DNA of 34,661 nt, taken from NCBI GenBank assembly GCA_014381825.1, contig JACNKX010000219.1, positions 1 through 34,661 on the forward strand, given 5' to 3'. The stretch comes from Planctomycetota bacterium. Lineage in GTDB: Bacteria; Planctomycetota; Planctomycetia; Pirellulales; Pirellulaceae. Position numbers and translations under genes: made by a program. Position 1 is the stretch's first letter; the number at the start of each line of letters is the position of its first letter. Shown here one piece after another: positions 1-9,085 of the stretch. The notes beneath the pieces were generated by a model, which worked only from the letters and a program-made list of their open reading frames with translations, searched no databases and was not told where the DNA came from.

Positions 1-450
1 GGGGGGGCAGGATTTGGGAGGGGAAAAAGATTTTTTGAAGAGCCAAACCCAGTACGCCGCCGGGGCGAGAAAGGACGTGTTTGCGTGGCGGAAAGAGAAG
101 GGCGGGTGCCCACCCGGGGGCTCGTTTGCGGGGAAAGGAAAACAATGCGGCACGCCCTACGCACCGCTTTTGCTACCCGTCAACGATGTTCGGCTGAGCA
201 TCTACAACCGCCGGTCGCCGAAGTTGCCGCGTGACGACGCCGGGCCTTGAACTGCGCTCGTTGAATCGATTCGCTCTCAAGAGCCATGGCTGGACTCGCG
301 GGGCTGCCAGCAGTCGAGTCTTGGTTCTTTCAGTGCCGATGTGCTTCCTGTTACGCGTCATCTTCGAATCGTCGTCGCGCCGATCTATTCTGGTAGTGTT
401 GAGTGTACAATTGTTAAAAGCGCCAACTTCTATCCAGAGAAGCGATCGAT
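1..450. other. Window edge without a supported gene
   Basis: No open frame here looks like a real protein. The first ~150 bases are rich in G runs and poly-A/T patches and resemble a low-quality contig end. A short hairpin (CGGGTG-CC-CACCCG, about 104-118) is visible. Bases 150-250 could encode a short peptide, but its residues do not resemble a family I know and the frame has no convincing start. The stretch 390-450 must hold the promoter and leader of the thioesterase at 451; I see only an AGAGAAG-like Shine-Dalgarno about 10 bases before its ATG. Confidence 0.5.
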
Positions 451-843
451 ATGAAACGCAGTCCGAAGATCGGCGAGATCGGTGAGCTGTCATTCGTCGT
501 GACGGACCAGCACATTATCGACTTTGCCGACGACAAAATGCCGCCGGTTCTGTGTACGCCTTGGTTAGTGTGGTTCCTCGAACATGCTGCCCGTGAAGCA
601 ATGCTGCCGTTACTGGATTCGGATGAAAGTACCGTCGGCGTCCAGGTTGACGTCGAGCATCTGGCACCGACACCACCAGGCCAGCGAGTAAGCTGCACCG
701 CACGAGTCATCAACACGGACGGCCACCTAATCACGTTTCAGCTCTCTGCCAGCGACCGGCACGAACGTATTGCTCAAGGCATTCACAAGTTGCGCGTGAT
801 CCGCTGCGAGCGCTTCGCCAGCAGAGTCCGAGCGAAGGCATGA
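451..843 (+). CDS. FlK-like hotdog thioesterase
   Basis: A 130-residue cytosolic protein of the single-hotdog thioesterase type related to fluoroacetyl-CoA thioesterase FlK. The sequence shows a CTPWLVWFLEHAA segment followed by VEHLAPTPPGQRV. Candidate catalytic residues are Thr36, Glu44 and His70; their spacing (8 and 26 residues) equals that of the FlK triad Thr42/Glu50/His76 known from the family. The expected role is hydrolysis of an acyl-CoA thioester, probably housekeeping or detoxification; the true substrate cannot be read from sequence. No signal peptide. The ATG is preceded by AGAGAAG. It stands alone, 90 bases before the DUF1549 gene. Length is normal for the family. Confidence 0.8.
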   Translation: MKRSPKIGEIGELSFVVTDQHIIDFADDKMPPVLCTPWLVWFLEHAAREAMLPLLDSDESTVGVQVDVEHLAPTPPGQRVSCTARVINTDGHLITFQLSASDRHERIAQGIHKLRVIRCERFASRVRAKA

Positions 844-933
844 CGACTCCGGCGGCACGCGATCGATGGCTCGACGCAGGAGGAATCGCAAACATCGATT
901 AGAATCTTGCGCTGCCGATCGCAATTGGTTAGA

Positions 934-3723
934 ATGGTTTGCATGGAGACAACCCCAATACGCGTTGTGATTACGCTGATCGTTCTGTGTTGCTGCCTAA
1001 GTGGCATGGCGGGCGAGGTGCGTTTTGATGAACATATCCGCCCGATTCTGGCGGAGCATTGTTTGCAATGTCACGGTCCCGATGAAGAGCAACGCAAAGG
1101 TGACTTGCGGCTCGACATCGAACGCGATGCCAAGCTACTCGCCATCGTGCCTCACAAGCCTGACGAAAGCTCGTTGGTCGAGCGGATCACGTCCGACGAT
1201 CCGGATCTTAAAATGCCGCCCGCGGAGACGGGCAAGCCGCTGAACGCAGAGCAGATCGCACAGTTACAACAGTGGATTGCCAAAGGTGCTCGCTACGAAG
1301 GGCATTGGGCGTTTGAACCGATTGAGAAGCCAGAGGTCCCAATCCCCAAGACGGCAACCCCGACAGATATCGACCGTTTCATCGTCGCTGCTTTGGAAAG
1401 ACACGGACTCAGCTTGTCGCCTCGCATCAGTCGGCAGCAGCTGATTCGACGAGCCACCTTCGATCTGATTGGGATTCCGCCCACATGGGATGAAGTCGAA
1501 GCGTTTGTAGGAGACCAATCGTCGCACGCCTTTGCGAAAGTAATCGATCGATTGCTCGATTCGCCTCGTTACGGTGAACGTTGGGGGCGCCACTGGCTTG
1601 ATATCGCTCGGTATGCCGACACGCATGGTGGCAGCGCGATCGGATTCACGAAATTTCCGTTCTCGTACACTTATCGCGACTATGTCATTCGGGCGTTCAA
1701 CGCCGATCTACCTTACAGCCGTTTTGTGACGGAGCAATTGGCTGCCGATCAAATGAATCTTGATGAAAACGATCCGGCTCTGGCGGGACTCGGGTTCCTA
1801 ACGATCGGAATGCAGTTCCGGAATCCGCACGATGTGATCGACGACCAGATTGATGTCGTAACGCGTGGCCTGATTGGGCTGACGGTTGCATGTGCTCGCT
1901 GCCACGACCATAAATATGACGCGATTCCCACCGCAGATTACTACTCGCTTTATGCGACGCTGGCCAGCAGTCACCAGCCCGACTTGCTGCCAACCGTAGG
2001 TCAACCAGCCGACTCCGAGGCCTTTCGCACCTATCAAACCGATCTGTCCAATCGCCAAGTGATTCATGAAGACATGGCTCGCGATCAGACGCAAGTGATG
2101 CGAGGCAGGTTACGGATGCAAGTCGGTCTGTATCTGCGTGAAATCGCTAAGGGGACTCCCGAGCAAGATCTTTCAGCCGCGTTTCTTTCGTATCGAACCG
2201 ATGACCTACGACCGCTCGTCGTTAATCGTTGGCGAGACTACATGGCGAAGATGCCAAAAGACGATCCCGTCTTCGGACCTTGGGTCCAACTTGCGGCACT
2301 CGAATCGGACGGGTTCAAGCAGAAGTGCGATGAGTTGTTGGCGTCTTGGAAGACCGCAAACGGTGATCCAGCAAAGTTTGCCGACACGCATACGTTCGCT
2401 ACCACCGCGCCACCATGGAATCCAAGAGTCTTGGATGCGATCGAGAAACAGCAACCGTCGTCGATGCTGGACGTCGCCGATTCCTATGGAAGGCTCTTTG
2501 CAGACGTCCATCGCCAATGGCTGACTTCACTGCTCGCGGCTTCGCTGGAGGCTGGGGCCGGCGCAGATGTCATCCCGGATCAGGACAAGCGTCACGCCGA
2601 GATCAACAGCGCCATCAATTGTCAAATTCGACGTCATCTCTACCAACCCGATACGCCTACCGCCATGTCGGATCAAATTGGCACAACGCTGCTTAACCGA
2701 ACCGTTCGAGACAATGTGAGTGGGAAAAAGGGAGCGATCCACGACCTACATCTCTCGTCGACTGGGTCGCCGCCACGAGCGATGGTTCTGCGAGAACAAA
2801 CAGTTCCCGAGACTTTCCATATATTCCGTCGCGGCAATCCTATCGATCGAGGCGAAGTTGTTCAAGCGAGTTTTCTCACCGCGCTGTCGCGGTCCGATGG
2901 CGAGCCGTTTGCCGACGGTCGTCGACGTCTTGGGTTGGCCGAAAGGATCGTCGATCCCGAAAACCCACTAACGCGACGGGTGATCGTCAACTGGGTGTGG
3001 CAGCATCACTTTGGTCGAGGTCTAGTTCGCACTCCCGATGATTTTGGAACGCGTGGCGACTCGCCGACGCACCCGCAATTGCTCGACTATCTCGCAGTCA
3101 AGTTATTGGAAGATGGCTGGTCGTTGAAGAAGCTTCATCGGCGGATAATGCTTACTGAGACATACCAACAAGCCGCTGCCGAAGACGTCAATTCGCGTGT
3201 CGCAGATCCGAACAACAAGTTGCTCTGGCGAGTGCCTCGGCGCAAACTCGATTTGGAAGCAATGCGCGATGCCATGTTGGCGGTCTCTGGAGAACTCGAC
3301 GTAGCAGAAATCGGCGGCCGTCCGTTTGACTTCCTGTCAAATCCCGTCGTGCCGCGGCGCAGCGTGTATGCTTTCGTGAACCGCGACATTGTGTCGAGTC
3401 TTGCGAGTACGTTTGATGGCGCAAATCCGAGTTCCTGTACGGCAGAACGACCAGAGACAAGTGTACCTCAGCAAACGTTGTTCGCGTTGAACTCGGAATT
3501 CGTTCAGAACCGAGCAGCCGAGCTGGCGAAGCTGACAAGTGAAGCGGACAGCGACGAGTCACGAGTACGTTGGATGTATCAGCGGGCGTTTTCACGCGAT
3601 CCTGAACCTGAAGAATTGCAGATAGCGCTGCGTTACATCAGCGCGGACGAGAACAGCGAGGACCGGTGGCAACAACTGGCTCACGTATTGTTAGCAGCCA
3701 ACGAATTCGTTTTTGTGGATTGA
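934..3723 (+). CDS. DUF1549/DUF1553 protein with N-terminal cytochrome-type domain (PSCyt1/PSCyt2/PSD1)
   Basis: A large exported planctomycete protein. After a signal peptide (ITLIVLCCCLSGMAG) comes a planctomycete cytochrome C-type domain with a CLQCH heme motif (residues 43-47 from this start) and the typical HGPDEEQRKGDLRLD continuation. A DUF1549 domain follows (IDRFIVAALERHGL through a second CxxCH-like motif, CARCHDHKYD, near 320), then a DUF1553 domain in the C-terminal third (ERIVDPENPLTRRVIVNWVWQHHFGRGL). The biochemical role is not established; such genes usually sit beside a DUF1501 gene and are often linked to polysaccharide or sulfatase loci, as here. I chose ATG 934; ATG 943 is equally possible, and a TTG at 907 seems too early for the signal peptide. 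No clear Shine-Dalgarno precedes any of these starts. Confidence 0.9.
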   Translation: MVCMETTPIRVVITLIVLCCCLSGMAGEVRFDEHIRPILAEHCLQCHGPDEEQRKGDLRLDIERDAKLLAIVPHKPDESSLVERITSDDPDLKMPPAETGKPLNAEQIAQLQQWIAKGARYEGHWAFEPIEKPEVPIPKTATPTDIDRFIVAALERHGLSLSPRISRQQLIRRATFDLIGIPPTWDEVEAFVGDQSSHAFAKVIDRLLDSPRYGERWGRHWLDIARYADTHGGSAIGFTKFPFSYTYRDYVIRAFNADLPYSRFVTEQLAADQMNLDENDPALAGLGFLTIGMQFRNPHDVIDDQIDVVTRGLIGLTVACARCHDHKYDAIPTADYYSLYATLASSHQPDLLPTVGQPADSEAFRTYQTDLSNRQVIHEDMARDQTQVMRGRLRMQVGLYLREIAKGTPEQDLSAAFLSYRTDDLRPLVVNRWRDYMAKMPKDDPVFGPWVQLAALESDGFKQKCDELLASWKTANGDPAKFADTHTFATTAPPWNPRVLDAIEKQQPSSMLDVADSYGRLFADVHRQWLTSLLAASLEAGAGADVIPDQDKRHAEINSAINCQIRRHLYQPDTPTAMSDQIGTTLLNRTVRDNVSGKKGAIHDLHLSSTGSPPRAMVLREQTVPETFHIFRRGNPIDRGEVVQASFLTALSRSDGEPFADGRRRLGLAERIVDPENPLTRRVIVNWVWQHHFGRGLVRTPDDFGTRGDSPTHPQLLDYLAVKLLEDGWSLKKLHRRIMLTETYQQAAAEDVNSRVADPNNKLLWRVPRRKLDLEAMRDAMLAVSGELDVAEIGGRPFDFLSNPVVPRRSVYAFVNRDIVSSLASTFDGANPSSCTAERPETSVPQQTLFALNSEFVQNRAAELAKLTSEADSDESRVRWMYQRAFSRDPEPEELQIALRYISADENSEDRWQQLAHVLLAANEFVFVD

Positions 3724-3733
3724 GTTTTGGAGT

Positions 3734-3759
3734 GCGGTGACTTGTCACCGCTTTCTTTT
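3734..3759 (+). terminator. Terminator-like hairpin, probably a dispersed planctomycete repeat
   Basis: A perfect 8-bp stem GCGGTGAC / GTCACCGC with a TT loop (3734-3751) is followed by the T-rich tract TTTCTTTT. It has the textbook form of a Rho-independent terminator and begins 10 bases after the stop of the DUF1549 gene, yet lies between this gene and its usual DUF1501 partner on the same strand. From memory, the sequence around this hairpin recurs in many planctomycete genomes, so it may be a mobile repeat serving as a terminator. Confidence 0.7.
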
Positions 3760-3797
3760 AGAATGGACTTCGAAACTGAGCGGAAGTGGAATGAGAG

Positions 3798-5216
3798 ATG
3801 ATGTGTCTTGAAAAAGAAAGCTCTGACAAGTCGGAGCACTCCAAAGGAAGACGTACCTTCCTTAAGCAATGTGGCATGGGGTTCGGTTCATTGGCGCTCG
3901 CGGACTTGCTATCGAGTGATGGCCTGGCAACAGAATCCGGCACTCACTTCCCGGGCCGAGCGAAGCATGTGATTCATGTCTTCCTAAATGGAGGCATGTC
4001 GCAGGTCGACACCTTTGATCCAAAGCCGGAACTTACCAAACGCGGCGGCCAGATGCTGCCGTTTGAAAATCTGAAGACGGAGCGTCGAACGGGAGTCGCA
4101 TTGCCATCGCCATTCGAGTTCACGCAGCATGGCAAAAGCGGCATTCCAGTCAGCGATCTCTTTCCGCATCTATCGAAATGCGTGGATGAGATGGCAGTCG
4201 TTCGCTCCATGTACGCGGAGTTGCCGAATCATGAGATGACACTGATGTTGATGAACACGGGCGATCAGCGTCTGGTGCGTCCGAGTCTTGGTTCCTGGCT
4301 GACATGGGGAATGGGCAGCGAGAACCAAAATCTCCCAGGCTTCATCGTCCTGTGTCCCGGTGGTTTACCGGTCGGCGGTGCTGGCAATTGGCGTTCGGCC
4401 TTTCTGCCGGGCGTGTATCAAGGAACGTTGGTTGATACCTCCAAATCCGATCCGACCAAGTTGATTGAGAATATTCGTAACGAACGCCTGTCCGCGGACG
4501 GGCAACGCGAGCAGTTCGAGTTACTTCAAGCAATCAATGCTCGCCATCTCGCCCAGCGTCCCGGAGAAGCCAGCATTGACGCACGTATTCGCTCCTTCGA
4601 GCTGGCGTATCGGATGCAGACCGAAGCGACGGATGCTTTCAATGTGGATGACGAGCCGGAACACATTCTGAAGCTGTACGGAGAAGGTCCGCAAAATCGC
4701 CAGTTATTGATGGCTCGGCGGTTGGTCGAGCGTGGTGTTCGTTTCGTTCAAACGTGGCATGGCAATATGCAACCGTGGGACAGTCATTCCAATATCAAGA
4801 CCGAGCATCGCAACGTGGCGAACCAATGCGACCAGGGGCTCGCCGCACTGATCGTTGATCTCAAACAGAGAGGCTTGCTCGACAAGACGCTGATCCTTTG
4901 CACTGGCGAGTTCGGCAGAACGCCATCGGTGGAGATGGGACAGAACGGTTCTGGTGCATCTCAGGGTCGCGACCACAATCACTGGGGATTTTCGCTGTGG
5001 ATGGCCGGAGGTGGCATCAAGGGCGGCACGATCCATGGAGCCACGGATGAGTTCGGCTTTCGAGCGGTTGAGGATCCGGTCTCGATACACGACTTACATG
5101 CGACGATGTTGCACTTGCTCGGCTACGATCACAAACGTTTGACGTATCGCTACGCCGGTCGAGACTTTCGGCTGACCGACGTTCACGGCAGCGTCGTCAA
5201 GAAAGTCTTGGCCTAA
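3798..5216 (+). CDS. DUF1501 family protein, Tat-exported (first copy)
   Basis: A 472-residue DUF1501 protein, a family related to the alkaline phosphatase/sulfatase fold. The twin-arginine export signal is visible as KGRRTFLKQCGMGFG (RR at 18-19). Family hallmarks include HVFLNGGMSQVDTFDPKP near the N-terminus, WDSH, CTGEFGRTP and the GRDHNHWGFSLWMAGGGIKGG segment, which carry likely metal-binding Asp/His residues. It follows the DUF1549/DUF1553 gene by 74 bases, the standard pairing in planctomycetes. Enzymatic activity is unproven for the family. Start at the first of two adjacent ATGs, preceded by a purine-rich ATGAGAG. A second pair is found on the minus strand at 11496-16242. Confidence 0.92.
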   Translation: MMCLEKESSDKSEHSKGRRTFLKQCGMGFGSLALADLLSSDGLATESGTHFPGRAKHVIHVFLNGGMSQVDTFDPKPELTKRGGQMLPFENLKTERRTGVALPSPFEFTQHGKSGIPVSDLFPHLSKCVDEMAVVRSMYAELPNHEMTLMLMNTGDQRLVRPSLGSWLTWGMGSENQNLPGFIVLCPGGLPVGGAGNWRSAFLPGVYQGTLVDTSKSDPTKLIENIRNERLSADGQREQFELLQAINARHLAQRPGEASIDARIRSFELAYRMQTEATDAFNVDDEPEHILKLYGEGPQNRQLLMARRLVERGVRFVQTWHGNMQPWDSHSNIKTEHRNVANQCDQGLAALIVDLKQRGLLDKTLILCTGEFGRTPSVEMGQNGSGASQGRDHNHWGFSLWMAGGGIKGGTIHGATDEFGFRAVEDPVSIHDLHATMLHLLGYDHKRLTYRYAGRDFRLTDVHGSVVKKVLA

Positions 5217-5318
5217 ACATATTCGTAGGACGCGATACCTGCGCATACGCTCTCGTTTCCGATTACACTGGCGGCGACCAGCTTTGCCATTCAGATCAAC
5301 AACCAGGAGCCGCTCGTC

Positions 5319-6308
5319 ATGAAGAAGGACGATACCAATCAGATGAATCGAAAGGTCCTACCTTGGCTAATCATGACGTTGCTGGTAATTCTGCCGTCAC
5401 TGATGTCGACCGTCGTACCCTGCAAAGCGATCGCTGCCGATGAAGCAACCGTGAAGCACTCGTTTCTCGGTGCCGGCAAAGCCAACAAGGCAGTCATTGT
5501 CGGTGAAGATGGTAAAGTGCAGTGGAGCGTTGATTTGCCTGCAAGTGACGGGTGGGTCTTGCCAAACGGTAACGTGTTGTTGGCTCTTTACGGAATGAAA
5601 GGCTTTCCCAACGGAGGTGCCGTGGAAGTCGATCGCACCACAAAGAAAATCGTTTGGCAGTACAAAGGAAAACAGAAAGAAACAAGCACGGTGCAGCCCT
5701 TGGCGGACGGTACGTTTCTCCTTGCCGAGTTAGGTCCGCAACCGCGTGCGCTCGTGATCGATCGAACCGGAGAAGTTGTCAAAACAACGGCGCTGCAATG
5801 TCAGACAACTAACTTCCATATGCAGACTCGCATGCTGCGCGTGCTTCCCAACGGCAATTACATCGCGCCTCACTTGCTTGATTTCGCAGTCAAGGAATAT
5901 GACGCTGACACTGGCAAGGTGCTGCGTACGTTTGCGACGGACGACCGGGGACGAGAAAAGCGAGACTGGCCCTTCACGGCGATTCGCCTGAAGGGCGGCA
6001 ATACGTTGATTGCTTGCACGAACGGGAACCGCATCATCGAAGTCGACGCGGAAGGCAAGATCGTCTGGAGTGTTACGAACGACGACATCGGCGAGAAGCT
6101 GTTCGACGACGCCTGTGGTGCGCAGCGATTGCCGAATGGCAACACGGTCATCTCCAGCTATCACGCCAAAGGTGATTCAGTGAAGTTGTTCGAGGTTACA
6201 CGCGAGAAAAAAGTCGTGTGGCGTTACGCGGGAATGAACGCGGGCTTCCATCACTTCCAAATCCTGACGACGAATGGAACGCCGGTCGAGCCGAACACTT
6301 GGAAATAA
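5319..6308 (+). CDS. Secreted PQQ-like beta-propeller protein
   Basis: A 329-residue protein with a hydrophobic N-terminal segment (residues 13-40, ending near CKAIAADE) that fits a signal peptide. The rest consists of repeated blades with a LPNGN or LKGGN turn (WVLPNGNVLLAL, LPNGNYIAPH, LKGGNTLIACTNGNR, LPNGNTVISSYH) followed by strands such as IVWQYKG, IVWSV and VVWRYAG, the pattern of PQQ/arylsulfotransferase-like propellers. No catalytic residues can be assigned; a ligand-binding or scaffold role is as likely as enzymatic activity. The Shine-Dalgarno CAGGAG lies 9 bases before ATG 5319. It may be co-transcribed with the sialidase-like gene downstream, though a large hairpin separates them. 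Confidence 0.78.
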   Translation: MKKDDTNQMNRKVLPWLIMTLLVILPSLMSTVVPCKAIAADEATVKHSFLGAGKANKAVIVGEDGKVQWSVDLPASDGWVLPNGNVLLALYGMKGFPNGGAVEVDRTTKKIVWQYKGKQKETSTVQPLADGTFLLAELGPQPRALVIDRTGEVVKTTALQCQTTNFHMQTRMLRVLPNGNYIAPHLLDFAVKEYDADTGKVLRTFATDDRGREKRDWPFTAIRLKGGNTLIACTNGNRIIEVDAEGKIVWSVTNDDIGEKLFDDACGAQRLPNGNTVISSYHAKGDSVKLFEVTREKKVVWRYAGMNAGFHHFQILTTNGTPVEPNTWK

Positions 6309-6329
6309 CTCCGCGACGCATAGTCCCTT

Positions 6330-6396
6330 GTAGCTGAAGTCGCCAAGGCTTCAGACGCACCACGCAAATCTCTGAAGTCTTGGCGACTTCAGCTAC
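6330..6396. repeat. REP-like inverted repeat (two mirrored copies of a ~25-bp unit)
   Basis: The arms at 6330-6354 and 6372-6396 are reverse complements at 24 of 25 positions, separated by 17 bases. Each arm is itself a small palindrome, CTGAAG-9 nt-CTTCAG, so the element can form either one long stem or two small hairpins, as in REP/BIME elements. It fills the gap between two plus-strand genes and ends 18 bases before the next start. Confidence 0.85.
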
Positions 6397-6414
6397 TAGA
6401 ACGCGAGCACGCTC

Positions 6415-7443
6415 ATGCAATCGAGACTTCACGACTTTCGATACTTGTCACTCGTTGCACTTGTGCATTTCATCGTTTTATCTCTTGCACATCAAGCCAC
6501 GCTCGGAGCTGACAAACCGGTTCTGGTTGAATCGCAGCGCATCTGGGACAAGGCACCGCATAATGCTTTTACCGACTTGCTGCGATATCGCGATAAGTGG
6601 TATTGCGTTTTTCGTGAGGGCAAAGCACACGTATCGCCGGATGGTGCGTTGCGAGTCATCACGTCCGACGATGGAGAACATTGGCAGTCGTTGTCATTAG
6701 TGACATCGCCTGAATACGATCTTCGCGACGCGAAGATTACGACCACACCCGCTGGCGAATTGATGCTCAACGGAGCTGGCATGATCGCGGATGCCGATGT
6801 GCGTTACTACTCGAAGAGCTGGTTCTCGTCGGACGCCGGTCGGACATGGGACGAAGGATACGTGATCGGCGATCCAGGGTTCTGGTTGTGGCGAACACAT
6901 TGGCACGAAGGAACTGCGTATTCGATGGGGTATCATACGCTGCGCGATCGAACGCAGCGCACGCTACGGCTTTATAGTTCAAATGACGGGAAACAATTCG
7001 AAACGCTTGTCGCACGTGTCCCCGCACCAAATGGTTGTGGCGAAGACAAGATCTTATTTCTCGAAGACGGCTCGGCGATTTGCCTATTGCGCCATGAGAC
7101 GGGCAACAAGCTGGCTCAGCTTGGCACTGCGAAGGCACCGTACACCGATTGGACTTGGCGCGATCTGAATCTCCGCATCGGCGGACCTAATATGATTCAG
7201 CTCTCCGATGGTCGGATTCTCGCGGCGACTCGTCTCTATAACGGTGGCACTCGTACTTCGCTCTCGTGGCTCGATCCAGAAAAAGCGACGCTGACCGAAG
7301 TACTCAAGCTCCCCTCCGGCGGCGACACCAGCTACGCAGGCATGGTGATGCACGAAGGATTGCTTTGGGTCAGCTACTACTCATCGCACGAGGGAAAAAC
7401 GAGCATCTATTTAGCGAAGGTGCGAATTCCAGCGGCTGACTGA
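6415..7443 (+). CDS. Secreted sialidase-fold (BNR/Asp-box) protein
   Basis: A 342-residue protein with a signal peptide (YLSLVALVHFIVLSLAHQATLGA) and a six-bladed sialidase-type propeller. Asp-box-like motifs are visible: TSDDGEHWQS, SSDAGRTWDEG and SSNDGKQFET. The early RIWDKAPHNAFTDLLRYRDKWYCVFREG segment is typical of exo-sialidase-like proteins common in planctomycetes. Substrate unknown; true sialidase activity should not be assumed because the arginine triad and the nucleophilic Tyr/Glu pair cannot be assigned with certainty. Likely periplasmic and connected with the breakdown of sulfated glycans along with the nearby sulfatase. Its stop codon lies in a perfect 16-bp palindrome (7441-7456). 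Confidence 0.78.
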   Translation: MQSRLHDFRYLSLVALVHFIVLSLAHQATLGADKPVLVESQRIWDKAPHNAFTDLLRYRDKWYCVFREGKAHVSPDGALRVITSDDGEHWQSLSLVTSPEYDLRDAKITTTPAGELMLNGAGMIADADVRYYSKSWFSSDAGRTWDEGYVIGDPGFWLWRTHWHEGTAYSMGYHTLRDRTQRTLRLYSSNDGKQFETLVARVPAPNGCGEDKILFLEDGSAICLLRHETGNKLAQLGTAKAPYTDWTWRDLNLRIGGPNMIQLSDGRILAATRLYNGGTRTSLSWLDPEKATLTEVLKLPSGGDTSYAGMVMHEGLLWVSYYSSHEGKTSIYLAKVRIPAAD

Positions 7444-7486
7444 TCGACGTCGATCAACGGATTATATGTTTGCTCATCTCGATGAG
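7441..7486. terminator. Palindrome and small hairpin between convergent genes
   Basis: TGATCGACGTCGATCA (7441-7456) is a perfect 16-bp palindrome that includes the stop codon of the sialidase-like gene. A further CTCATC-TC-GATGAG hairpin lies at 7473-7486. The sulfatase gene converges from the other side (stop at 7538). A role as bidirectional terminator is possible, but no T-tract follows either hairpin. Confidence 0.35.
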
Positions 7487-7537
7487 GAGATTGAGTACGG
7501 AGCCAGTCTTCATTCACGCTAGGGTTTTCACTGTGAC

Positions 7538-8974
7538 TTAGTTCAGGTCACGCGGTATCGGCATCGCCGCGTTGGTTTGAACTCGCCAAGCAACCAACTT
7601 CTGCCGCAATCGATTGGCAACGTCTGGCATGTCTTCGGCCAAGTTGTGTTTTTCACTCAGATCACTTTTCAAATCGTAGAGCTCAACGGAGTTGTCATCA
7701 AAGCGTTCGATCAGCTTGTACTTGCCGTCGCGGATCGCGCCGCCCAGCCGATTCGAACGATGCCATGCATAGTTCGGATAGTGAAAGTAGATCGCATCAC
7801 GATCAAGTTCGCCGTGGCCGTGTAACAGCGGCATCAAGCTGATGCCGTCCGGCGATTCTGAATCGCTCCGTTTCACTTTCGCAGCATCGAGGAGTGTGGC
7901 GTAGAAGTCCATGCTGATCACCGGGGTGTCGCAAATCGTACGTTCGGCGGCTTGTCCTGGCCAACGAACTATCAGTGGTACTCGAATGCCGCCTTCGTAC
8001 AGATGGCCTTTCGCCGTTCGGAGCGGTCGATTGTCGGAAACGCCCGCAAAGCCCCCGTTGTCGGAAGTGAAGATGACCAGCGTGTTGTTGGCTAGTTCCA
8101 GTCGATCCAGTTCTTCCAGGACGCGTCCAATCGAAGTATCCATCGCCTCGATCATGGCGCCGTAACGAGTGTCGTTCAGACCGGGCCCCTTTCGATCAGC
8201 GTATTTTGTTAGCAGCGATTCGGGAGCCTCCATCGGCCAATGAACGGTGTAGTTCCACAAGAACGCGGCAAACCGCTTCTCGCGATTGGTTCGAATGAAG
8301 TCGATCGTCTCGTCGGCCAAACGGTCGGGAAGGTACTCGCCCTTCCGCCGGTCCTTAATCGTGGGAATTCGGTAGGGATCGAAGAATGTTGGCGGTCCAC
8401 CGAAAGCACAACCTCCGACATTGAGGTCGAAGCCTTGATGCTCGGGATAGAAGTCAGGATTGCCACGTCCAGCGAGGTGCCATTTACCGAAGAAGCCTGT
8501 CGCGTAGCCTGCTTCTTGGAGCCGCTCGGCAATCGTCGTCTCCTGCAGTGAAAGCCGATCGAACACCTCCGCCGGATCGAGCTTTGCATTGGGTGGAGTG
8601 AACTGCGGTCGATCCGGAATGTGATTGGTGATTTTCAGTCGCGCGGGTGCTTTGCCTGTCATGATCGCGGCCCGCGTCGGCGAACAAACGGGCGCCGCAG
8701 CATAGGCATCTGTGAATCGCATCCCTTGGGTTGCCAAGCGATCAATGTTGGGAGTCTCGACGAGCTTATTGCCTTGACAAGCCAAATCCATCCAGCCCAG
8801 GTCATCGATCAGGATGAACAAAATGTTAAATGGTTTCGCAGCCTCGACTGGCTTCTCCTCAGCTGCGGTCAGCGTCGGAGGAGCTAACAGCAACAGCGCC
8901 AGAACCGCCACCCAGTGTCTCGAAGCAACCAGTCCGATAACGGATCTGGTCGATATCGCTTGCGTAGTTCTCAA
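7538..8974 (-). CDS. Cys-type sulfatase (arylsulfatase family), exported
   Basis: A sulfatase of the type that hydrolyses sulfate esters. The formylglycine signature is intact: VCSPTRAAIMTGKAP, Cys-Ser-Pro-Thr-Arg, with the Cys expected to be oxidised by a formylglycine-generating enzyme. The N-terminal metal-site strand NILFILIDDLGWMDL carries the two adjacent Asp residues, and FTSDNGG is the second metal-binding segment. A signal peptide ends at PPTLTAAEE. I chose the TTG at 8974 because an AAGGAA Shine-Dalgarno (8982-8987) sits 7 bases upstream and the signal peptide then begins normally; an in-frame GTG at 9037 would add 21 residues. Divergent from the propeller-PHP gene. Substrate is probably a sulfated polysaccharide (inference). 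Confidence 0.92.
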   Translation of the reverse strand: MRTTQAISTRSVIGLVASRHWVAVLALLLLAPPTLTAAEEKPVEAAKPFNILFILIDDLGWMDLACQGNKLVETPNIDRLATQGMRFTDAYAAAPVCSPTRAAIMTGKAPARLKITNHIPDRPQFTPPNAKLDPAEVFDRLSLQETTIAERLQEAGYATGFFGKWHLAGRGNPDFYPEHQGFDLNVGGCAFGGPPTFFDPYRIPTIKDRRKGEYLPDRLADETIDFIRTNREKRFAAFLWNYTVHWPMEAPESLLTKYADRKGPGLNDTRYGAMIEAMDTSIGRVLEELDRLELANNTLVIFTSDNGGFAGVSDNRPLRTAKGHLYEGGIRVPLIVRWPGQAAERTICDTPVISMDFYATLLDAAKVKRSDSESPDGISLMPLLHGHGELDRDAIYFHYPNYAWHRSNRLGGAIRDGKYKLIERFDDNSVELYDLKSDLSEKHNLAEDMPDVANRLRQKLVAWRVQTNAAMPIPRDLN

Positions 8975-9085
8975 TAGTCCGTTCCTTGATTTCAAACGCG
9001 AGGATAACCGGCAAGAATTGGTATCGCGCCAGATCACGATGGATTATGATCCTTATCCGGCTCCCAAATCAACTGGATCAATACC

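Noticed and set aside
14-250. Open frame of 78 codons at the window start
   Set aside because: Composition is unlike the neighbouring genes, it lies partly in the low-quality G-rich edge and shows no recognisable domain.
6315-6400. CRISPR-like repeat pair
   Set aside because: The two copies are inverted, not direct, and there are only two; this is a hairpin element.
7441-7456. 16-bp palindrome as a regulator binding site
   Set aside because: It contains the stop codon of one gene between convergent genes, where an operator is unlikely; GATCGA-type palindromes also occur easily by chance in this sequence.
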